Positions 56,684-64,000 of a stretch of 64,000 bases of DNA are shown here, piece after piece. The translations under genes and the position numbers were made by a program. The notes under the pieces are model-generated. The model did no database searches and was not told the DNA's origin. It was given only the letters and a program-made list of their open reading frames with translations. Source of the DNA: Candidatus Borkfalkia stercoripullorum (lineage in GTDB: Bacteria; Bacillota; Clostridia; Christensenellales; Borkfalkiaceae); the NCBI GenBank assembly GCA_019119395.1, contig DWXC01000009.1, positions 48,156-112,155 on the forward strand, read 5' to 3'. Position 1 is the first letter of the stretch, and every line of letters begins with the position of its first letter.

Positions 56684-58807
56684 ATGCAGGTGATCAAGAG
56701 GGACGGCGCAGTCGCCGATTACGACAGGAACAAGATCGCGGTCGCGATCGGCAAGGCGAACGCCGAAATGGAGGAGAACGAGAGGGCCTCCGAGCGGGAA
56801 GTGGAGGATATCCTCCTTTATATTGAGGGGAAAAAGAAAAAGAGGATGCTCGTCGAGGATATTCAGGACATCATCGAGCGCAAGCTGATGGAGCAGGGGC
56901 ATTACGAACTCGCCAAGACGTACATCATCTACCGCTACAACCGCGCGCTGGTTCGCAAGGCGAACACGACGGACGAGGCCATTTTAAGTCTCATCAGCAA
57001 TTCCAATAAAGACGTCATGGAGGAAAACTCCAACAAAAACGCGCTCGCGGCGGCGACCCAGCGCGACCTCATCGCGGGGGAAGTGTCCAAAGACCTCACC
57101 CGCCGTATTCTCCTGCCCGAAAAGATCTCCAAAGCGCACGACGAAGGCATCCTGCACTTCCACGACGCGGACTATTTCGTGCAGCCGATATTCAACTGCT
57201 GTCTCATCAACATCGAGGACATGCTCGACAACGGCACCGTCATGAACGGCAAGATGATCGAAAGCCCCAAAAGCTTTCAGGTCGCCTGCACGGTGGTCAC
57301 GCAGATCATTGCGGCGGTTGCCTGCTCGCAGTACGGCGGACAGTCGGTGGATATGCGCCACCTCGGCAAATATCTGCGCAAGAGCCGCGTGAAATTCGAA
57401 GATCATTTCCGCAAGGCCTGCCCCGAACTTTCGGACGAGGAGATCAAAAAACTCGTCGACGACCGCATTCAGGACGAACTCAAAAGCGGCGTGCAGACCA
57501 TTCAGTACCAGATCAATACTCTCATGACGACCAACGGGCAGTCTCCCTTCGTCACCCTCTTTTTGTACCTCGATAAAGACGACGAGTACCTCGAAGAGAA
57601 CGCGCAGATCGTCACCGAGATCCTTCGCCAGCGTTACGAGGGCATCAAGAACGAAAAGGGCGTCTACATTACGCCCGCTTTCCCCAAACTCGTGTACGTG
57701 CTCGACGAGATCAACTGTCTCAAAGGCGGCAAGTACGATTACGTGACGGAACTCGCCGTAAAATGCTCTTCCAAGCGCCTCTATCCCGACTATATCTCCG
57801 CCAAAAAGATGCGCGAGATCTACGAAGGCAACGTGTTCAGCCCGATGGGCTGCCGCTCCTTCCTTTCCCCGTGGAAAGACGAAAACGGCAAGTACAAATT
57901 CGAAGGACGTTTTAATCAGGGCGTCGTTTCCATCAACCTGCCGCAGATCGGCATCATCGCCAAGGGCGACGAGGATAAATTCTGGAAACTGTTCGACGAA
58001 AGGCTCGACCTCTGCCGCGAGGCGCTCATGTGCCGCCACCGCGCGCTGCTCGGAACGAAGTCCGACGTTTCGCCCATTCATTGGCAATACGGCGCGATCG
58101 CCCGCCTCGACAAGGGGGAGACGATCGACAAACTGCTCTTCAACGGATATTCCACGCTGTCGCTCGGCTATATCGGGCTGTACGAAGTGACCAAACTGAT
58201 GAAGGGCGTTCCGCAGACGGATCCCGTCGGCGAGGAATTCGCCCTGCGCGTCATGCAGCACATGCGCGATAAGACCGATCAGTGGAAAAAGGAAACGGGG
58301 CTCGGCTTTGCGCTGTACGGCACGCCTGCGGAGTCGCTGTGCTACCGCTTCGCGCGCATCGACAAAGAGCGCTTCGGCACGATCGAGGACGTGACAGACA
58401 AGGGCTATTACACCAATTCCTACCACGTGGACGTGCGCGAACATATCAACGCGTTCTCCAAATTTTCCTTTGAGGCGCAGTTCCAGCGCATTTCTTCGGG
58501 CGGATGCATTTCGTACGTCGAAATACCCAACATGCAGAACAACCTCGAGGCGATGCAGGAAGTCGTGCGCTTCATCTACGACAACATTCAGTACGCCGAA
58601 TTCAACACGAAGAGCGACTACTGCCACGTCTGCGGCTGGGACGGGGAGATCGTCATCAACGACGATAACGAGTGGGAATGCCCCAACTGCCACAATAAAG
58701 ACCACCGCAAGATGAACGTGACCCGCCGTACCTGCGGATACCTCGGCGAAAACTTCTGGAACCTCGGCAAAACGAAGGAGATCAAGGCGAGGGTGCTGCA
58801 TTTGTAA
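56684..58807 (+). CDS. nrdD: Anaerobic (class III) ribonucleoside-triphosphate reductase
   Basis: Makes deoxynucleotides without oxygen by a glycyl radical. It has 707 residues: an N-terminal ATP-cone (about 1-90, MQVIKRDGAVADYDRNKI), the ten-stranded barrel, a zinc ribbon at the C-terminus (CHVCGWDGEI and CPNCHNK) and the glycyl-radical loop TRRTCGYLGENFW with Gly685. All catalytic parts are intact. A TATAAT at 56643-56648 with poor -35 may be the promoter. nrdG follows 419 nt later, separated by a structured repeat and a terminator. Confidence 0.96.
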   Translation: MQVIKRDGAVADYDRNKIAVAIGKANAEMEENERASEREVEDILLYIEGKKKKRMLVEDIQDIIERKLMEQGHYELAKTYIIYRYNRALVRKANTTDEAILSLISNSNKDVMEENSNKNALAAATQRDLIAGEVSKDLTRRILLPEKISKAHDEGILHFHDADYFVQPIFNCCLINIEDMLDNGTVMNGKMIESPKSFQVACTVVTQIIAAVACSQYGGQSVDMRHLGKYLRKSRVKFEDHFRKACPELSDEEIKKLVDDRIQDELKSGVQTIQYQINTLMTTNGQSPFVTLFLYLDKDDEYLEENAQIVTEILRQRYEGIKNEKGVYITPAFPKLVYVLDEINCLKGGKYDYVTELAVKCSSKRLYPDYISAKKMREIYEGNVFSPMGCRSFLSPWKDENGKYKFEGRFNQGVVSINLPQIGIIAKGDEDKFWKLFDERLDLCREALMCRHRALLGTKSDVSPIHWQYGAIARLDKGETIDKLLFNGYSTLSLGYIGLYEVTKLMKGVPQTDPVGEEFALRVMQHMRDKTDQWKKETGLGFALYGTPAESLCYRFARIDKERFGTIEDVTDKGYYTNSYHVDVREHINAFSKFSFEAQFQRISSGGCISYVEIPNMQNNLEAMQEVVRFIYDNIQYAEFNTKSDYCHVCGWDGEIVINDDNEWECPNCHNKDHRKMNVTRRTCGYLGENFWNLGKTKEIKARVLHL

Positions 58808-58817
58808 ATGTTTTTGG

Positions 58818-59075
58818 TTCACGAAAAATGATTTGAGCTGACAAATCATTTTTCCGTGATTTGAGGGCTCTGCCCTCTGCGGCGCGCTTTTTGGGGGCAC
58901 ACCATATCATGCGCGCCGCATTCACCCGTTGAGACCGCAGGTATGCGGCAAATTGAGTGCGCTTTTTGAAAAGCGTGGTTTTCAAACGCGCCTTAAATCT
59001 TTTGATTCGCGTAAATCTCGGCAAGCCGATGCCTGCGAAACGCCGTGAGCCGAAGGGAAATAAACGTTTTTTGAG
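58818..59075 (+). repeat. Structured repeat, copy C
   Basis: Same element as copies A and B, 30 kb away. The 5' hairpin (58819-58859) is nearly identical. The core hairpin has a different stem (TGCGGCGCGC at 58878-58887, GCGCGCCGCA at 58911-58920) but the same loop elements GGGGGCACAC and ATAT, and is followed by TTCACC. Then come CCGCA-GGTA-TGCGG, AAATTGAGTG, a hairpin with GCGTGG in its loop (TTTGAAAA/TTTTCAAA), TTCGCGTAAA, CTCGGC and GCCTGCG, and GTGAGCCGAAGGG. Confidence 0.8.
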
Positions 59076-59117
59076 CAAAGCAAAAAACGATTTGTTGCCT
59101 GTTTAATAAACCGAATG

Positions 59118-59147
59118 GCCGCGCGCGGCAAGCGCGCGGCATTTTTT
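59118..59147 (+). terminator. Terminator upstream of nrdG
   Basis: A 9-bp GC-only stem (GCCGCGCGC with GCGCGCGGC), 5-nt loop, then ATTTTTT. Confidence 0.8.
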
Positions 59148-59178
59148 CGGGAAAGCGCAGATTTTTTTTATTTTGGGG

Positions 59179-59207
59179 TTGCACGCCCGCAAAAACTGTG
59201 TTAAAAT
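59179..59207 (+). promoter_or_regulatory. nrdG promoter
   Basis: TTGCAC (59179-59184), 17-nt spacer, TAAAAT (59202-59207). Confidence 0.65.
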
Positions 59208-59226
59208 AAAAAAGGAGCGGGTTGCC

Positions 59227-59757
59227 ATGAATTATGCGACCATCAAAAAATACGACGTCGCGAACGGCGTCGGCGTGCGCGTTTCCCTTTTCGTGAGCGG
59301 ATGCACGCACCGCTGCAAGGGATGCTTCAATGCGGAAGCGTGGGATTTTTCTTACGGTTCGCCTTACACGGAAGAGACGGAAAACGAGATTCTTTCCGCG
59401 ATCGATAAAAGTTTTATCGCGGGGCTTTCCCTTTTGGGGGGTGAGCCGTTCGAGCCGTGCAACCAGCGCGCGCTTTTGCCGCTTTTGCGGAAGTTCAGGG
59501 CGCGTTTTCCGCAAAAAACGGTATGGTGTTATTCGGGCTATACCTTCGATAAAGATCTGAAAGAGGGCGGCAGGGCGCATTGCGAAGCGACGGACGAGAT
59601 GCTCTCTTTCATAGATGTCCTCGTGGACGGGGAATTCGTCGAAGATCTGAAAGATTTAAAACTGAAATTCCGCGGTTCGTCCAACCAGCGCATCGTCGAC
59701 GTGCCCGAATCTCTTTCGGAAGGCGGCGTGCGGCTTTGGCGGGGCGGGGATTATTGA
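59227..59757 (+). CDS. nrdG: Anaerobic ribonucleotide reductase activating protein
   Basis: A radical-SAM activase of 176 residues that installs the glycyl radical in NrdD. The cluster motif CTHRCKGC has Cys26, Cys30 and Cys33; SLLGGEPFEPCN follows, with its GGE SAM-binding motif, and VWCYSGYTFD is typical. AAGGAG is upstream of the ATG at 59227. It has a promoter of its own, so its expression can differ from that of nrdD. Confidence 0.94.
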   Translation: MNYATIKKYDVANGVGVRVSLFVSGCTHRCKGCFNAEAWDFSYGSPYTEETENEILSAIDKSFIAGLSLLGGEPFEPCNQRALLPLLRKFRARFPQKTVWCYSGYTFDKDLKEGGRAHCEATDEMLSFIDVLVDGEFVEDLKDLKLKFRGSSNQRIVDVPESLSEGGVRLWRGGDY

Positions 59758-59805
59758 TTCCGATCGATACGCGCTTTTTGCGCGCGATAAAAAGGGGAGA
59801 CAAAC

Positions 59806-60252
59806 ATGCAGGAAATCAAATTAAAGATCAAAAAACTTTTGCCGGAGGCAAAATTGCCCGTGTACGGCAGCGCGAACGCTGCGGGGGCGGACCTGTACGC
59901 GCTCACCGACCACGACATCCGTATCGGCGCGAACGAAACGGCGGTCGTCCATACGGGGCTTGCGGCGGAAATTCCCGAAGGCTACGTCGGGCTTATTTTT
60001 GCACGGAGCGGGCTTGCCACGCGCAAGGGGCTTGCGCCGGCGAACAAAGTCGGGGTCATCGACAGCGATTACCGCGGCGAGATCCGCGTGGCGCTTCACA
60101 ACGATTCCAAGTATATGCAGACGGTCGAGCCGTACGAGCGCATAGCCCAGCTCGTCGTCATGCCTTACGTTTTTGCGCGCTTCGAGGAGTCGGAAGAATT
60201 GTCAGATACCGAACGGGGCGAAGGTGGATTCGGTTCGACGGGCAGTAAGTGA
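59806..60252 (+). CDS. dut: Deoxyuridine triphosphatase
   Basis: A trimeric dUTPase of 148 residues that removes dUTP and supplies dUMP for thymidylate. The five family motifs are present: AGADLYAL, FARSGLATRKGL, GVIDSDYRGEI, ERIAQLVV and the C-terminal GEGGFGSTG. AAAGGGGAG precedes the ATG. It lies 48 nt after nrdG, so it probably shares the transcript; all three genes (nrdD, nrdG, dut) serve dNTP supply. Confidence 0.95.
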   Translation: MQEIKLKIKKLLPEAKLPVYGSANAAGADLYALTDHDIRIGANETAVVHTGLAAEIPEGYVGLIFARSGLATRKGLAPANKVGVIDSDYRGEIRVALHNDSKYMQTVEPYERIAQLVVMPYVFARFEESEELSDTERGEGGFGSTGSK

Positions 60253-60289
60253 CAAAATCGCTTTCTTTGCAAGAAGATTCGAAATTCGC

Positions 60290-60317
60290 TTGTATTCTGT
60301 CCGGTTTCTGATATAAT
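60290..60317 (+). promoter_or_regulatory. Rubredoxin promoter
   Basis: TTGTAT (60290-60295), 16-nt spacer, TATAAT (60312-60317). Confidence 0.65.
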
Positions 60318-60348
60318 AGTAATATAAATCAAAAAAGGAGAGGCATCT

Positions 60349-60507
60349 ATGGCAAAGTATATCTGCAGCGTTTGCGGCTACGAGTACGACGAAGCGGCGG
60401 GCGATCCCGACAACGGCATCGCGCCCGGCACGAAATGGGAGGACATCCCCGAAGATTTTACCTGCCCCCTCTGCGGCGTAGGCAAAGACCAGTTCGAACA
60501 GGCTTGA
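60349..60507 (+). CDS. Rubredoxin
   Basis: A 52-residue one-iron electron carrier with the typical [11 protein letters not shown] and [14 protein letters not shown] cysteine pairs and the acidic stretch [11 protein letters not shown] between them. SD AAAAGGAGAGG lies ahead of the ATG. It probably supplies electrons to rubrerythrin or a flavodiiron protein. It is a short single gene with its own promoter. Confidence 0.95.
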   Translation: MAKYICSVCGYEYDEAAGDPDNGIAPGTKWEDIPEDFTCPLCGVGKDQFEQA

Positions 60508-60571
60508 AAAAGGCGGCGGTAACATACTGCCGCTCTTTTCAAAAAATTTTTTGATAATTGAGCCGAAATGT

Positions 60572-60600
60572 TTGACAAACCCGCGTCATCGTGGTATAGT
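60572..60600 (+). promoter_or_regulatory. trpXYZ promoter
   Basis: TTGACA (60572-60577), 17-nt spacer, TATAGT (60595-60600), immediately before the T-box leader. Confidence 0.8.
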
Positions 60601-60606
60601 ATCGGA

Positions 60607-60895
60607 AAATAGTTCAAACCGTTGAGGCAGAAGAGTAGCTTAAAAGGTTCGGCTTTCAGAGAGCTTTTGGCAGGTGTAAAAAAGCAGCCGCGTTTAAGTG
60701 AATGGACTGCAGAGGGCGTCTTCGAGCTTGCTTTGCAAGGGTAGCGGACGACGCGGCTTTCGCGTTACAGGAAGGGGATATAATCTTTGCTCTTTGCAAA
60801 GACGTATTCAGAAAGAGGCGGCGCTTTTCTGCGCTGTGAATTTGGGTGGCAACACGGTATATTCGTCCCATACGGATATACCGTGTTTTTTGTTT
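60607..60895 (+). ncRNA. Tryptophan T-box leader
   Basis: A transcriptional T-box. CAGAAGAGTAGC opens the leader, TCAGAGAGC is the AG element, and the specifier TGG (Trp) is at 60703-60705 in GTGAATGGACTGC. The T-box proper, GGGTGGCAACACGG, is at 60844-60857, overlapping a terminator stem (ACACGGTATAT with ATATACCGTGT, 60852-60886) followed by a T run. When tRNA-Trp is uncharged the terminator is disrupted and the transporter genes are expressed. Confidence 0.92.
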
Positions 60896-60999
60896 TCCGA
60901 AAAAAAGGAGCGCGCTCCTTTTTCCGTCCTTCGGGCGGAAAAAGGCATGAGCTTTTCGGAAAGCGATATGCGCAAAAATTTTATACGAGGTACACCAAA

Positions 61000-61998
61000 A
61001 TGAAAAAGTTTTTTGCCGTCGTCGTTGCGGCGCTCACGCTCTGTCTTTTTTCGGTCGGCTTTTCCGGCTGTGACAGATTTTTAGTTAGGCAAGACGGCAA
61101 GATCACGATCGCAGTCCTCCAATATGCGGAACACGGCTCGCTCGACAATTGCTATCAGGGATTGCGGGAAGGTCTTGCCGAGCGCGGTTACGGCGAGGAC
61201 GAGGTATCGTACACCTTTTATAACGCGAAAGGCAACGACAGCAACAATACGACTTATGCAAACACACTCATCAACATGATGCCCGACGTCGCGGTCGGCA
61301 TCGCTACGCCTTCGGCATACGCTCTTGCGAACGCCGCGCGCGGCGACGTGCCCGTCGTCTTTACCGCCGTATCCGATCCCACGGCGGAAAGCGCCGATTT
61401 CAGCGGGTTCGAAAACGTGACGGGCTCTTCCGACAAACTCCCCGTTGAGGGTCAGATCGACCTCATCAAAGCCTTCCTGAACAAGGGAGACGAAACGGTG
61501 CGTATCGGGATTCTGTATACGAAGACGGAAGCAAATTCTGTTTCGCATGTCGCGGAATTCGAAGCGCTGGAATCGGAAAAGAACGTGAAGATCGTGGCTC
61601 TCGGCGTAAACGCCGCCAACGAGATCCCGACGGCGATCGAAAACCTGATCGGGCAGGGGGTCGACTGCTTCAACAACCTTACGGACAACAACGTCGTGCA
61701 GAATCTGGAAACCCTCCTCGATAAGGCAAACGCGGCAAACATCCCCGTGTTCGGCAGCGAGATCGAACAGGTGGAAAAGGGCTGCCTTGCAAGCTGTTCG
61801 CTCGATTACGTCGAACTCGGCAGACAGACGGGGTACATGATCGCCGATATCCTCGGCGGCAAGAGCGCGGACGACATCGATTATCTCTATCTCAACGACG
61901 GTTACAGCGTAGATTATAACGGAGATGTTTTGGAAAAGTTTTCTTTGACGCTCCCCGCAGATTATTCGGACGCGAACAATGTGACGGCGGCAGATTAA
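61000..61998 (+). CDS. trpX: Tryptophan-type ABC transporter substrate-binding lipoprotein
   Basis: A 332-residue binding protein of the ABC_sub_bind family. The signal peptide ends in GFSGC (Cys24). The fold begins TIAVLQYAEHGSLDNCYQGLREGL; later come NLIGQGVDCFNNLTDNNV and YVELGRQTGYMIADIL. The family also includes purine/nucleoside-like systems, but the Trp T-box ahead makes tryptophan (or indole compounds) the best guess, as in TrpXYZ. The start at 61000 was chosen for the signal sequence; in-frame codons further up belong to the leader. Confidence 0.88.
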   Translation: MKKFFAVVVAALTLCLFSVGFSGCDRFLVRQDGKITIAVLQYAEHGSLDNCYQGLREGLAERGYGEDEVSYTFYNAKGNDSNNTTYANTLINMMPDVAVGIATPSAYALANAARGDVPVVFTAVSDPTAESADFSGFENVTGSSDKLPVEGQIDLIKAFLNKGDETVRIGILYTKTEANSVSHVAEFEALESEKNVKIVALGVNAANEIPTAIENLIGQGVDCFNNLTDNNVVQNLETLLDKANAANIPVFGSEIEQVEKGCLASCSLDYVELGRQTGYMIADILGGKSADDIDYLYLNDGYSVDYNGDVLEKFSLTLPADYSDANNVTAAD

Positions 61999-62056
61999 AA
62001 AACGGCGCGCGGGCGGATTGCGCACGCAAAAAAGATTTCAATAAGAAGGACGAAGG

Positions 62057-63070
62057 ATGTTTTTTTTCAATCAGGCGGGCACAGTGCTCGAAATGGGCTT
62101 CATTTACGCGGTCGTGGCGCTGGGCGTTTATATCACCTATAAAATACTCGATTTCCCCGATTTGTCGGTGGACGGCACGTTCCCGTTGGGCGGCGTCGTA
62201 TTCGCCGTGCTGGTCACGGCGGGCTGCCCTTGGCCGGTCGCCATGATCGTATCGTTTGTTGCGGGCTGCGCGGCGGGGTTCGTGACGGGGCTTTTGCACG
62301 TTAAACTCAAAATTAACGGCTTGCTTTCGGGCATCATCACGATGACGGCGCTCCTGTCCGTCAATTACCTCATCGCGGGCGGGCCGATGGTATCCTTTTC
62401 CCAGGAAACGACCATGCTGCACAACTCGTTCGTGGACGGTTTTTCGAGGCTGGCTTCCAATTTCGTACAGGTGGGGCTGACGCTCGTTCTCTTGGCGGTC
62501 TGTAAGATCGTTTTGGATCTGTATCTGAAAACAAAGTCGGGCTTTTTGCTCCGCGCCACGGGCGACAATCCGCAGATGGTCACCCAGCTCGGAAAGAATA
62601 TCGACAATTACAAGATGCTCGGACTTTCTCTCGCGAACGGGCTCGTCGCGCTTGCGGGCAGCCTTTACTGCCAATACAACACCGTTTTCAATTCGAGCAT
62701 GGGCACGGGTACGGTCGTCATCGCGCTCGCGTGCGTCATCATCGGCTGCGTCATCGCAAAGCATATCCGCATCATGAAGGACACGACGGGCGTCGTCATC
62801 GGCGCGGTGATCTATTACGCCATTCTCACCGTCGCGATGCTCATTCTCGGCAGCGATTACACGCAGCTGATCGTCGCGGTACTGTTCGTCCTCGTTCTCG
62901 TATTCGACAGCGGTCTGATCGGAAGATCTGTCAGAAAACTGTTCGGCGGCGGGAAGGGGAAGCCTTCCGGCAAAGCCCCGCCGGACGGAAATGCCGCCGA
63001 CGCGGCGGAAAGCCAACCGGGGAGCGGTGTTGCGGATGACGGCGCGGCGGATTTGGAGTCCAAGCAATAG
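62057..63070 (+). CDS. trpY: Tryptophan-type ABC transporter permease
   Basis: A 337-residue membrane permease of the branched-chain/sugar-type family with eight to ten spans. The opening reads FNQAGTVLEMGFIYAVVALGVYITYKIL; LSVDGTFPLGG and SGFLLRATGDNPQMVTQLGKN are typical. The last 40 residues are hydrophilic and variable. It ends in TAG, which shows that the host uses TAG as a stop. The gap of 58 nt to trpX and 9 nt to trpZ fits one operon. Confidence 0.88.
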   Translation: MFFFNQAGTVLEMGFIYAVVALGVYITYKILDFPDLSVDGTFPLGGVVFAVLVTAGCPWPVAMIVSFVAGCAAGFVTGLLHVKLKINGLLSGIITMTALLSVNYLIAGGPMVSFSQETTMLHNSFVDGFSRLASNFVQVGLTLVLLAVCKIVLDLYLKTKSGFLLRATGDNPQMVTQLGKNIDNYKMLGLSLANGLVALAGSLYCQYNTVFNSSMGTGTVVIALACVIIGCVIAKHIRIMKDTTGVVIGAVIYYAILTVAMLILGSDYTQLIVAVLFVLVLVFDSGLIGRSVRKLFGGGKGKPSGKAPPDGNAADAAESQPGSGVADDGAADLESKQ

Positions 63071-63079
63071 GAGAGCGGC

Positions 63080-63853
63080 ATGTTAGAACTCAAAAATATC
63101 AGAAAGGTATTCAATAAAGGGACGGTCGACGAAACAGTCCTGTTTGACGGTTTCGATTTTTCTGTGAAAAAGGGCGAGTTCGTTTCGATCGTCGGCTCGA
63201 ACGGTTCGGGCAAAACGACTCTTCTCAACCTGATCAGCGGAGCGGTCTCTCCCGACGGCGGCGGCGTCTTTCTGGAAGGGGAAAATATTACGGGTAAAAA
63301 GGAATTTATCCGCGCCCGCAGGATCGGCCGCGTGTTTCAGGATCCTTCCGGCGGCATGGCGAATCACATGACGATCGCGGAAAACCTCGCGCTCGCCGAA
63401 AACAAGGGCAGGCGCTACGGGCTTTCGGCGGGGCTCGGAAAAAAGCGGCTGGACGATTACCGCGAACTTTTGCGCCCTTTGGGCCTGGGGCTGGAAGATC
63501 GGCTGAACGTGCCCGTCGGCGCGCTTTCGGGCGGGCAAAGGCAGCTTCTGACCCTCGTCGTCGCAACGATGACGCCGATCGACCTTCTCCTTTTGGACGA
63601 GCATACCGCCGCGCTCGACCCGAAAACGGCGGAAGAGACGATGCGCCTGACGGATAAGATCGTGCGGGAAAAGAAGATCACGACCCTCATGGTCACCCAC
63701 AATCTCCGCTTTGCGGTGGAATACGGCACGCGCATCTGCATGTTCGATAAAGGGCACGTCGTGCTGGATAAAGCGGGGGAGGATAAAAAGAATATCGACG
63801 TGGACGAACTTTTGCGCGTATTCAACGAAATTTCGATCGAATGCGGAAACTGA
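63080..63853 (+). CDS. trpZ: Tryptophan-type ABC transporter ATPase
   Basis: A 257-residue ATPase with Walker A GSNGSGKTT, signature LSGGQRQ, Walker B LLLLDEHTAALDP (His where most ABC proteins have Pro, normal for this subgroup) and switch His in LMVTHNLRFA. It completes a typical three-gene importer. SD GGAGAGCGG lies before the ATG. No terminator is seen between its stop and the transposase, so the IS may have replaced the normal 3' end. Confidence 0.92.
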   Translation: MLELKNIRKVFNKGTVDETVLFDGFDFSVKKGEFVSIVGSNGSGKTTLLNLISGAVSPDGGGVFLEGENITGKKEFIRARRIGRVFQDPSGGMANHMTIAENLALAENKGRRYGLSAGLGKKRLDDYRELLRPLGLGLEDRLNVPVGALSGGQRQLLTLVVATMTPIDLLLLDEHTAALDPKTAEETMRLTDKIVREKKITTLMVTHNLRFAVEYGTRICMFDKGHVVLDKAGEDKKNIDVDELLRVFNEISIECGN

Positions 63854-63883
63854 CAAAAAAGTTTCGGCGAGTGAATTGTCAAA

Positions 63884-64000
63884 TCAAGTGCAACACTCAG
63901 AGAGATTTTGTTCAAATAAATCTTGCGGTGTGTGGTAGTGCAAAACTTTCTTTGGCCTGGCGTTTATAAGCGCCAGGTTCTTTTTTAATGTTGCAGGGCT
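63884..64000 (-). mobile_element. IS30-family transposase, C-terminal fragment at window edge
   Basis: Reading leftward from the window end, 38 codons are open to TGA at 63886-63884. The segment LALINARPKKVLHYHTPQDLF matches the end of the DDE domain of IS30 transposases (the NxRPRKxLxxxTPxE motif). The N-terminal part lies beyond the window. The sequence ATTGTCAAATCAAGTGCAAC just outside the stop is at the place of the terminal inverted repeat. The element has inserted directly behind trpZ in opposite orientation. Confidence 0.82.

Overview
The window looks like a chromosomal segment of an anaerobic, low-oxygen-adapted Firmicute of the class Clostridia, probably an uncultured gut lineage (my tentative guess is Christensenellales-like). 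Supporting signs are class III (anaerobic) ribonucleotide reductase, rubrerythrin, rubredoxins and a Fur/PerR regulator, two T-box leaders, strong Shine-Dalgarno sites, TTGACA/TATAAT promoters and lipoprotein signals. No rRNA gene and no ordinary tRNA gene was seen. The only RNA gene of certain type is the tmRNA.

Layout. Positions 1-4490 hold a minus-strand string of nine small genes that are more A+T-rich than the rest and resemble plasmid, phage or conjugative-element cargo. They include three membrane-anchored proteins and one small gene interrupted by an in-frame TAG. From 4.7 kb the core genome follows: topoisomerase IV (parE-parC), an iron alcohol dehydrogenase / lipoprotein / ferredoxin-like aldo-keto reductase cluster, two tandem M29 aminopeptidases, a sodium:solute symporter, and a giant 1843-residue secreted lipoprotein with an operator-like palindrome at its promoter. 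At 23-33 kb there is a T-box-controlled leuA, an amidase-domain protein, a CAT-like acetyltransferase, an XRE repressor with two identical operators, and an oxygen-defence group (flavin reductase-rubredoxin, rubrerythrin, Fur/PerR). Next come fructose-bisphosphate aldolase, a third M29 aminopeptidase and gap.

At 33-42 kb are a YkvI-type membrane protein, an SsuABC-like ABC importer, valS and a candidate small RNA. At 42-55 kb is a rearranged version of the classical glycolysis / trans-translation locus: trmL, pgk, tpiA, two XRE genes, gpmI, secG, rnr, a GNAT, smpB, metY, metA and ssrA. Enolase is missing and gap is displaced. At 55-64 kb are minD-minE, nrdD-nrdG, dut, a rubredoxin and a tryptophan T-box that precedes trpXYZ. 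The window ends inside an IS30-family transposase.

How the genes work together. Five lower-glycolysis enzymes (fba, gap, pgk, tpiA, gpmI) lie within 18 kb. smpB, rnr and ssrA form the ribosome-rescue module. metA carries the acetyl-CoA specificity residue Glu111 and sits beside metY, so both point to methionine synthesis through O-acetylhomoserine. The UGG specifier codon of the second T-box fits a tryptophan importer.

The most unusual non-coding feature is a roughly 240-300 bp structured repeat present three times. Its stems differ in sequence between copies yet stay complementary, while its loops are conserved. Other leads are an apparent orphan small RNA at 42.4 kb, an XRE-controlled promoter that drives only a roughly 70-nt transcript, and several genes whose promoter spacing predicts leaderless mRNA.
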